Assembly (NCBI GenBank): GCA_030272155.1
Contig: CP126203.1
Coordinates: 3,658,001-3,722,000 of the forward strand
Origin: Tetradesmus obliquus
Lineage: Eukaryota; Chlorophyta; Chlorophyceae; Sphaeropleales; Scenedesmaceae
Length of the DNA: 64,000 bases
Direction: 5' to 3'
Shown one piece after another: positions 55,976-64,000 of this stretch; position 1 is the first letter of the stretch, and each line of letters begins with the position of its first letter. Under the pieces are notes generated by a model. The model was not told the origin of the DNA. It did not search any database and saw nothing but the letters and a program-made list of their open reading frames with translations. Made by a program: the position numbers and the translations under genes.

Positions 55976-56335
55976 TCACTGCCTTACAGGCGACCAGGCT
56001 GCTCCTGAATAACTCAACACCATAAGGCCAGAGCAGCCCGCAATCCAGCTGAGACTGAAAACAAAGCAGCCCACTGGATTGAAAACCCCCGCCTGTACCA
56101 AGCGTGACCGGCCCAAAGCCTGAAGATCCGACTGCCATGACTAATGCAAAAGCATCCAGCAGCATTTGAAACCTAAACCCAAAACCCTAAACCCCACCTG
56201 TACACAAGTGTGACTGGCCCACAGCCCGGGACTGCAATCGTAAGAGCATAGTAGCCGGAAATGATGCCTAGGCACACCAGCGCGTACAGCAGCTGCACGT
56301 AGCGCCTGGCACACATCTCAACGCAGGCCTTGTCT

Positions 56336-56366
<31 letters not shown>

Positions 56367-57359
56367 GGCGTCAGCATCATGCTCACTAATCAGCAGAAGA
56401 TGTTGGCAGTGCAGAAGTCGGCTTGCTGCAGCACTGCAAGCTGGTAGCTTGTACCAATGCCGAACATGCTCAGATGACGTGTTACTAACAAGCATGCTGG
56501 TGTTATAACATGTGATGTTAGCAGTCACTCACCGCCTTCAGGTTTCTCCTGCAGGTAGACGTCCGGTCTCTGCTGATACTTCCCAAATGTCAGCATTGCC
56601 AGAATTGCTATGCACGGAAGAACCTGCAGTATTAGCAGCACAATGATACTCCAGCCATGCAGCCCCTTGGGTCTCCTGTACAGCAGAAATGGTGGCGAGT
56701 CCTCTCCTGCATTGGCATCCGACCTCTTTGAGCCCTCGCTGCGACCCTCAAAAACTTCACACTGTGAACTCTCCCTGGCCGCCTTGCCGTTCACCATGAA
56801 GTTTGCCGCCTCAGCGCAGTCGAGCGACACCGCCACGTCATCGCTGCTGCTCGTCACTGCTGCTGCTGCTGCTGCCGTGCCATATGCGCTGCTCGCACTA
56901 TCAATGCCCCGCCGGACCGGCAAACTCTGCGTCTGCCCGGCATGCAACCCGCAAGATTTAGCAGCGCTGCTGCTGCCACGTGCATTTGGTACCGCGTAGC
57001 TGTTGTCGAGCCTCATGCTGCTGCTGTTTGTTGGTGCATCAGTTGCCGCCACAGTTGCCGAGCCGCAGGTGTGGTTTTTGGTGAGCCAGTTTGTCACCCA
57101 ATGGCTGTCTACTTCTTCGTTTTGCACAGGAGCCCCTGGGCCCATGTCGTACAGCAGGTTGGTGGCGGTGTAGCTCATGGCTGCATTGCACAGACAGTGT
57201 CACAGCAAATCACTTATATCAACTTACGATAATATGTCTATAGTTTATACTCTGTACATACTCTTCTCTTCTCTTCTGATTGTAGGACATGCGTCCACCT
57301 TGTTGTGGCTCACACCGTCTCGAATGGTGCCAGAACCCGCATGCAACTATCCTCTTGTG

Positions 57360-57432
<73 letters not shown>

Positions 57433-57645
57433 GGCCTCACCTGTGACGGCCACGCTCAGCCAGAAGATGGTGGGTGGCATGTAGGTCACAAAGGCGCCAG
57501 CCACCAGCGTCTGCACTATGGTGTTGAGGAACTGGCCCAGGATCTGCGTGGCAGCAGCAGCAGCAGCATGCTTCAGCCTGAGCCTGCCATGTGCTGTACA
57601 GAGGGACCTGCTGCAAAAAAACATTGACGAACTGGCACAGGATCT

Positions 57646-57723
<78 letters not shown>

Positions 57724-59169
57724 TGGTTGTGTGGGCGGTTGAGGTTTGGCGTGCTTTCAACTCTGCTGTTGCTACTGGGGTTGCGGTGTGAAGCAGGCAT
57801 TATGTGCTTTACGTGCAAGGTAACAGACAGCATTGCAGTGCATGACCTGCTGCTGCTGCTGCCGCTGCCCCCCTGTGCCCTTGTCACCTGGCATGGAAAG
57901 ACCTTCATGTCCTGCGGCTGCCAGTCCTACAGCGCAGCCTAACTCATCATGTCTTGTGGTTGCCGTCCGCAAGATGACAGTCAACATACGATCACACTGT
58001 CATACTGTCACCTTGCATGTAAAGAACATCATGTCTTGTGGTTGCCAGTCTTCCGCCACTGCTGCCGGCGCCAGCTTGCGCCGCACAGCAAACAGGAAGG
58101 CCAAGTTGGAGCCGACAGTCAGCAGCGTGTAGATCAAGACCACCACAAACAGAACAAGTCCAGAGTACTGCAGCAGCACCAGCAGCAGCAGCAGCAGCAG
58201 CAACAGCATTTGAAGCAGCAGCAGCAGCAGCAGCAGCAGCAGATCAGGAATTGAGGCGGCAATGAGAAGCTGCTAGCATGAGCAACACATGTGGAGAGAG
58301 TTTGTTTGTGACACGCCGCATGCCTTGTATGCAACCGATGCGCAACCGTCATGTATTCAGCAAGACACCAGTCCTATAGTCCTATTGTTGACTATAGGAC
58401 AACCATAGTCTGGAGTTGTCTGGAAGCACTGCTGCAGTGAACGGTATTGAAGCATCATCTGGTGTCCATCCTCTTCAAATCCATTCTTATACACTTAGTG
58501 CGTAACACACTACACACCTCATGCGTTCGTCCTTTGACACTCACCGTTGACTTGACATCAAGGTCAGGGCGGCGCAGCCTCTGGTGCATCACGCCGCATC
58601 CCATGCTTGCACACGGCAGCACAATGACGCACTGCAGCAGCCGGTGCAGCAGCTGCTGCCGCTGGGGGTAGCCTTGCCGCACACAATACAGCCACTGCCG
58701 TACGGCCTGCTTCTCTCTTGTGCTTGGGGGTGGTAACCAGCGGGGCCTGTTGCCCCACTTTTGCACTGTGTGTGGTGACAGGTCGTCTTCTGCTGCGCTG
58801 CTGCTGCTGCTGCTGTTGCCGCTGATCCAGGGGAAGGGCGGCGAAAGGTACGGCTGAAAGGCAGGAGGAGCAGCAGCAATCAAGGTGCGGGTATAAACAG
58901 CAGTGGCAGCAACGTCAAGGCTGGTTTGGGAAAGGAAGAAATATTTTTATCGCGCGCAAGCCGCCGCCCCGCCGCAGCAGGTGCAGCACGCATGCCGATC
59001 ATAAAGATGGTCGTTGTCTTCTGCTGAGTAGTTTTAAGTGCCGCTGCAGCAGCATCCACAGCAGCAGCCTCACCTCCCAGTACACCAGCAGCAGCGCTGC
59101 CACTGCGCCCCAGAACAGGAAGTGCTCCACCACCTGCGCGTAGCCTGCAATGAACCTGATTGATACAAC

Positions 59170-59214
<45 letters not shown>

Positions 59215-60450
59215 CTTGTAGGTTGAGTAGCAGGCAGGCCGTCAGCTGCTAGTGCTCAGCTGCTGAGTCGGCAAGTGCCCATTGCACCTACTGAGCACTG
59301 CCAGCGACTGAACCAGACGTGTAGCTTGCACCCCCATGCAAACACAGCTCAGAAGAAAACCCACATGGTTATGCACATCTGCTCCTATGGCACGCAACCG
59401 ACATGTTTGCGCACACCTGCTCCCAGAGACAACACCCAGCATGTGAAAAGCTGCTACACATGGCATCATGCAGCTGACAGGCCTAGAGACATAGCTATCC
59501 ACGTTTGCTGCAACCCACTTTGCCAGCACATTAAGATGTTTTTTGGTGATACTGCTACATTATTCTGTGATCTCACATGGCCAGGTAGAAGGTGACCAGG
59601 TTCCTCCAGCTCGCACTGAACTTCTCCACCTGGTACAGCAGCCTGCAGCAGGCAGCAGCATAGCAGCAAGCACACACAGCAGCAAGCAGACGGCCAGGGC
59701 GTGAAACTGTCTCCACCTGGTACAGCAGCCTGCAGCAGCACACAGTGTAGCGGCACACAGCCAGGGCTAAGTTTGCAGCTCATCACAGTGTGCGACGCAG
59801 CTCATGTTTTGAAGTGTAACGTACAAGCGCTCAGCCACACAACTTTGCAGCACGCAGCACGCAGCACGCAGCACGCAGCACGCAGCCAGCGCATTACGCT
59901 TTCAGGTCAACGTTTTGTGCAACGCAGATCCCCTTTCTGTTTTGTAGCACACAACCGCCTCAGCCACACCACCTGCAGCACGCCGCGTGTTGGCAACGGG
60001 CAGCACACAGCAACAGCCACAGGACGCTGCAGCATGCAGCACACAGCACCACGTGCCATCAGCAGCCCAGTCGCTGTCACCTGTACCCTGTGTTGCACTG
60101 TGCTTTGTCAACGTGTGCTCCCTGCTATAAATCACAGTAGCACAAGCAGCAGTCACTACATGTCACCTGTAGCCTGTGTATTCGTCAAAGTCATCCGGCT
60201 GCGCACGCTGCCACACCTGGCCTCCCAAGCGCTCTGGCACACCTGCACGCCAGCAATCAGCAGCCGGCACAGCAGCACGTCAAGCAACCAATTTGCACAC
60301 TTGCACGTCCGAAATCAACAGCCGCCACAGCAGCAGACCTCCGTACGTCCGCGTCTTCAATCGGCAGCCAATATGGGGCAGACCTCCAATTTGCGGGAGG
60401 CAGCCTGCACATGTGCTGTACAGAGCCTCTGCCGGGCAGATCCATGCTCC
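55976..60450 (-). CDS. Multi-pass membrane protein, 5' end unresolved
   Basis: Seven 3' exons join in phase: 59144-59074, 58853-58545, 58167-58012, 57543-57441, 57180-56533, 56333-56198 and 56054-55976 (stop TGA). Membrane segments seen in order: FLFWGAVAALLLVYW; LLQCVIVLPCASMGCGVM; YSGLVLFVVVLIYTLLTVGS; LVAGAFVTYMPPTIFWLSVA; GWSIIVLLILQVLPCIAILA; YVQLLYALVCLGIISGYYAL; SWIAGCSGLMVLSY. Between the fourth and fifth is a long polar loop rich in Ser, Ala and Asp (SDDVAVSLDCAEAANFMVNG). I do not recognise the family; a channel or transporter is possible. Upstream, VEKFSASWRNLVTFYLAM (near 59580-59645) and LLLWRLLISDVQVCKL/LLCRLLIAGVQVCQSAWEA (60240-60345) look like further exons or their echoes, but I could not join them in phase. 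CTG tracts (sense) lie just upstream of four of the exons. Confidence 0.65.
57361..57428 (+). repeat. (CAG)n tract, intronic (CTG on the sense strand)
   Basis: About 22 units in the intron immediately after the exon 57543-57441 donor. Confidence 0.95.
57590..57720 (-). repeat. CTG tract and echo of a membrane-protein exon start
   Basis: About 27 CAG units (57640-57720 on plus; CTG on the sense strand) are followed on the sense strand by ATCCTGTGCCAGTTCGTCAA, a copy of the exon start ATCCTGGGCCAGTTCCTCAA at 57543. Confidence 0.93.
57800..57970 (-). repeat. Two echoes of the donor edge of a membrane-protein exon
   Basis: Around 57810-57925 and 57945-57965 the sequence repeats GACTGGCAACCACAAGACAT and flank of the exon end at 58012-58050. 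Confidence 0.7.
59169..59214 (+). repeat. (CAG)n tract, intronic (CTG on the sense strand)
   Basis: About 15 units, roughly 25 nt upstream of the exon that starts at 59144. Confidence 0.93.
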
Positions 60451-61812
60451 AAACCCTTCACAGCTGAACAGCAAGCTGGCTGGGACAAGCCTGCTGTGTG
60501 TTTAGAACCTATTTGAGGTAGCTTTTGCTACATTACTGCTCGTGCTGCCCATGACACAGTGGCACGAGTGCACTGAGCACATCTTGCAGCTGAGCAGCAT
60601 GGGAGGTTCCCAAGCACTGCCTTTTGGGCCTGGTCTGGAAAAAGCGTCGCAATGATGCATTCACGATGTCAACATAAAGTGGAGATAGTTCAAAAGATGA
60701 AGCTGCAAGCAGCTCAGCTGTTGGTCCGACATCGCCACCATGCTCAGCATTCCCAGTCTGCCGATATGTGCGGTCCTAAACCGACGCCTGCTCACCCATT
60801 GAACATGCACCACGCGCTACGTAGACTGTGATGGCGTGACTTCGTTGTATGCGCACAATAACCGAGCATCAGCAGAGCGGAAATCTCAAAGTTCACGGTA
60901 CCACCAACAAGCCGCTCTCAACCAGTTCTGCATCATACTCTGCCGATATGGCTATCTTTTATCAGATCGCAGTTACTATAAGGTTGGAAATGCTCTGCGT
61001 TTTCGCCCATTCGTGTCACCTGTTGTCAGTGTCACCCGACGGTGACAACCCTCCTGTTCAGCAGGAGTGCACCCCGGTTGCAGGGCATGGTAAGCCAGCA
61101 TAGAATCAGCCTGAGCTGTTGAATCTCTTAAACAACACTATAGTTGTCGCATGGGAGCTCTTTGGCACCGCCTGTGTTTGCACAACGCCTACATGCATCT
61201 GCATCAGCGCTGAGCTGGAAAGCCAGAACTGGCAGAGACACACAACGGCCAACGAGACGAAGCCAACCATATGGAACCAGTAATCATCCTGTGATCTGCA
61301 TCCAAGACCAAGACCTGTCCCTGTTGTGCTGGTTGGTTCTGCTTGCTTGCTTCCTTGGACCCTGCTTGCTCAGTACCCTAGCAAGGTTGCAGGCTAACGG
61401 GGCATGTAGCACTTTTGAAGCACCACTGCTATTGTAAATTTCATACCTTCAGCCAGTGCATGTGAAGAGCTTTTGAACACACAGCACCAGCTGGATATTG
61501 CTTGCTTGCTGCTGTTGCCTGGCCTGTGCCTGTACACACGCCCGTTTGCTGTCGTTGAAAACGCATAGATCTTCTAATTTCACCACAAAATCATGCCAGC
61601 TTGATCATGTTGAGGCCCTTCGTTCAGACACACTGTATCGGCAAGTGTTTCATGCGAATTCGAGCTGTAGGGCCGCATGTTTGTGCTTAAAAGATGCTAA
61701 GTCTAGTTTCTGGATCGATGCAGGTTCCTGCTGTAGCTACGCTCCCCTACTTCGGCGGTACCCGTCATTTGGCTCTCCAAGAGCTGCTCTCTGCAGGACT
61801 CAGGTGGCAGCC
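60451..61812. promoter_or_regulatory. Divergent intergenic region before IDI
   Basis: Should contain the 5' end of the membrane-protein gene (minus) and the IDI promoter (plus). No domain or clear core element seen; short frames only. Confidence 0.35.
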
Positions 61813-62858
61813 ATGGCTCCTCAGAAGTTGTCGACTTGGAAGGGTAATTCAGCTTTTCTTCGATCGGTTTGCAAGAACACAGCGGCCATGCAGTACATAC
61901 TCGCCAGCTTGACACCAGCAGCAGCAGAGGGCCCTCTGCTGCTGCCCTGCTTGCCAGCATGAGGACAACATCCTCACTCACAACAGTTCCCCATGCAGCA
62001 GCTTGGCATTCTCACGCTCACATACATCCTTAAACACCGCAGTGCTGGTTGCACTTGTCTTTTCCTCACAGCAGCATGTGCGCTTCGCTTCACCAGCACC
62101 AACACAACGCCCTGTACTTGAACTGGCCGTAGTGTGTTGAACACGGGCAGTAGTGTGTTTACCACAAACATGGTTGTGATGAGCTGACAATCATCTGCCT
62201 CACGTCGCTGCGCAACTGTGCTGCTGTTTGTTTGCTGCCAGCGCATGGCAGCCAGCAGGACTTCATGCAGCGGGACAACTGCATCATCGTGACAGAGGAT
62301 GACGCAGTGACAGGCACAGCAAACAAATATGACAGCCACAGGTGAGTTAAACTGAAGCCTCAGCAGCAGCAGCAGCAGGGGCAGCAGCAGCGCAGTTGGC
62401 AAATAACACAAAGTCACACCCAGTGTCTCTAGCACCAGCACTGGGCAACAGCACCAGCACCAGCGCAGCACGTGCGCCAGGGGCAGCATCTGCAGCAACC
62501 TGTGCGGCTTCCTGCAGCTGTGCTCGTGAGTGCTGCAGTACGGCTGCACCTCTTCCTCAAAACGCGTTGCTGCTGCTGCTGTTGCTGCTGTAGGTTCCTG
62601 CCTGAACAGCCGCGTGGGCTGCTGCACCGGGCCTTCAGCGTGTTCCTGTTCAACAGCGAAGGCAAGCTGCTGCTGCAGCAGCGGGCCACAGACAAGATCA
62701 CCTTCCCTGGTAAGCCAGGCAGCAGCGGCAGCAGCAGCAGCAGCAAAGATTTTTCCGATGGACTAGATCACTCTCCCTGGTGCACAAGGCACCAGCGCCA
62801 CCAGCAGCAGTGGCAGCAGCAGCAGCAGCGGCAGTGCGCAGCGCCTGTGGCATGTAGC

Positions 62859-62902
<44 letters not shown>

Positions 62903-64000
62903 ACAGCCACAGTCACCTTTCCTGTTGCACCTGCCTGCCTTACTTCTGCAGGCGTGTGGACCAACACGTGCAGGCAGCCACCCGCTGTACTGGCAGCAGC
63001 AACCAACATCTAAACTGCGGCAACGCCTGCTTGCCTGCCTGTTTCTTTCCTTCAGGCGTGTGGACCAACCCCTGCTGCAGCCACCCGCTCTACGGGCAGC
63101 AGCCAAACGAGCTGGACTGCTATTCCAATGCCTGTCTGCGTGCCTGTTCATGTTACCTGTGTTTGCAGGCGTGTGGACCAACACCTGCTGCAGCCACCCG
63201 CTCTACGGGCAGCAGCCAAACGAGCTGGACTGCTATTCCAATGCCTGTCTGCGTGCCTGTTCATGTAACCTGTGTTTGCAGGCGTGTGGACCAACACCTG
63301 CTGCAGCCACCCGCTCTACGGGCAGCAGCAAACCGAGCTGGACTGCTATTCCAATGCCTGTCTGCGTGCCTGTTCATGTTACCTGTGTTTGCAGGCGTGT
63401 GGACCAACACCTGCTGCAGCCACCCGCTCTACGGGCAGCAGCAAACCGAGCTGGACTGCTATTCCAACGCCTGCCTGCTTGCCTGTCCATGTTACCTGTC
63501 TTTGCAGGCGTGTGGACCAACACCTGCTGCAGCCACCCGCTCTATGGGCAGCAGCCAAACGAGCTGGATCCAGACGAAGCAATAGCAGACGCCAGCGTGC
63601 CTGGCGCCAAGGCAGCAGCAGTGCGCAAGCTGCAGCACGAGCTAGGCATCAGCCCGCAGCAGCTGCCGGCAGACAGGTTCAAGTTTCTGACGCGGCTGCA
63701 CTACTGCGCGGCTGACACGGACACGCACGGGCCGGATGCGGAGTGGGGCGAGCATGAGATCGATTACATCCTGCTCGCACAGGTGGGCTGCGGTTTTGGG
63801 GTTTGGCATGAATGGGGTTCGGTGTGGTTTTGTTTGTTATATCTGTTGTGCTGCGATCATCAGTCGCACCAGTGCCCGATGAGGAGTGGGGTGAGCATGA
63901 GATTGACTACAGGCAGCTGGCGCAGGTGGGGCTGTGTTGCAGTTTCAGTGTCTTCAAGTGTTGTTTGTGTGTGATGCGGTGTTGTGCTGGGACTATCTTA
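61813..64000 (+). CDS. IDI1: Isopentenyl-diphosphate delta-isomerase type I, 5' part
   Basis: Exons 61813-61843, 62242-62341, 62594-62709 and 63508-63782 join in phase; the gene continues beyond the window. The enzyme interconverts isopentenyl and dimethylallyl diphosphate, feeding carotenoid, sterol and phytol synthesis. Seen: MAPQKLSTWK, AHGSQQDFMQRDNCIIVTED, NKYDSHRFLPEQPRGLLHRA, FSVFLFNSEGKLLLQQRA, TDKITFPG, VWTNTCCSHPLYGQQPNELD (catalytic Cys), AAVRKLQHELGISPQQLPAD and EWGEHEIDYILLAQ (catalytic Glu). No long transit peptide precedes the conserved part. The intron before exon 4 contains five earlier versions of the exon 4 start, and 63862-63926 is an echo of its donor edge (DEEWGEHEIDY). 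The short exon 1 was chosen because only it gives a Met and the correct phase. Confidence 0.9.
62952..63507 (+). repeat. Five echoes of the IDI exon 4 start, the last four in a 113-bp array
   Basis: Acceptor-bearing copies begin at 62952, 63056, 63169, 63282 and 63395, with the real exon at 63508. From 63056 the period is exactly 113 bp, made of about 60 bp of exon (VWTNTCCSHPLYGQQPNELD) plus about 53 bp of intron ending TTTGCAG. The 62952 copy is older and diverged (VWTNTCRQPPAVLAATNI-like). Confidence 0.97.

Noticed and set aside
59701-60516. 271-codon plus-strand frame
   Set aside because: Built on CACGCAG-type repeats, no domain, and opposite to likely exons of the membrane-protein gene.
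62472-63974. 500-codon frame across the IDI region
   Set aside because: It reads through introns and the 113-bp array; IDI conservation and splice phases require the exon model instead.
1-64000. tRNA, rRNA or spliceosomal RNA genes
   Set aside because: I saw no cloverleaf-type segment or conserved small-RNA motif by eye; a covariance-model scan would be needed to exclude them.

Overview
This is nuclear DNA of a green alga. A chlorophycean of the Sphaeropleales/Volvocales type is the best inference, but species is not determinable from the sequence. The evidence is: intron-rich genes with GT-AG introns (donors mostly GTGAGY/GTAAGY), exons and introns saturated with CAG/CTG repeats, Ala- and Gln-rich low-complexity coding regions, Ser-Pro-rich wall-type glycoprotein linkers, and TGTAA pentamers shortly after several stop codons. 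I see no bacterial operons, rRNA, tRNA, CRISPR, viral or organellar content.

Layout. A leucine-rich-repeat protein tail (1-561, +) is followed by a conserved eukaryotic protein of unknown role whose frame is interrupted (905-2132, +). A five-exon DUF1769 protein (3548-6530, -) precedes an 11-kb, 16-exon wall/matrix-type glycoprotein with LysM, CBM1-like, Big_1-like, Ser-Pro and cysteine-rich modules (8344-19303, -). Next are an arsenite methyltransferase with a long Cys-Cys tail (21362-25165, -), an NTF2/SnoaL-like protein (25552-29058, -) head-to-head with an unrecognised protein (29783-32017, +), and a SANT-UBA protein (33276-37003, -) head-to-head with a basic Gln-rich protein (37340-38457, +). 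Then come Mediator subunit MED6 (39338-42725, +), a small membrane protein (43398-43610, +), mitochondrial ribosomal protein bL33m (45883-46468, -) head-to-head with a membrane/coiled-coil protein (47022-49193, +), a tandem RNase III-domain protein with a presequence-like N-terminus (50152-53234, +), a truncated LINE (~54500-54734), a multi-pass membrane protein (55976 to about 60450, -), and isopentenyl-diphosphate isomerase running off the right edge (61813 onward, +). The genes are housekeeping or cell-surface genes with no obvious shared pathway.

For ten multi-exon genes I joined exons at GT-AG sites by hand. For nine of them every intron phase agrees and one uninterrupted frame results, which is strong support for the models (DUF1769 353 aa, matrix protein about 2009 aa, ArsM 568 aa, NTF2-like 524 aa, 29783 gene 301 aa, SANT-UBA 389 aa, MED6 523 aa, 47022 gene 220 aa, RNase III 580 aa). 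The membrane protein resolves only in its 3' two thirds.

The main unexpected result is what the models leave out. Almost every multi-exon gene carries, inside its introns or just past its last exon, one to five tandem partial copies of an adjacent exon edge, usually with the splice site included. I call these exon-edge echoes. In MED6 the copies differ almost only at synonymous sites. Many echoes start or stop at CAG/CTG tracts, and most intronic tracts lie as CTG on the sense strand near the acceptor. This is either a genome-wide mode of exon and intron birth, a set of alternative exons, or an assembly artefact; long reads and RNA data would decide.
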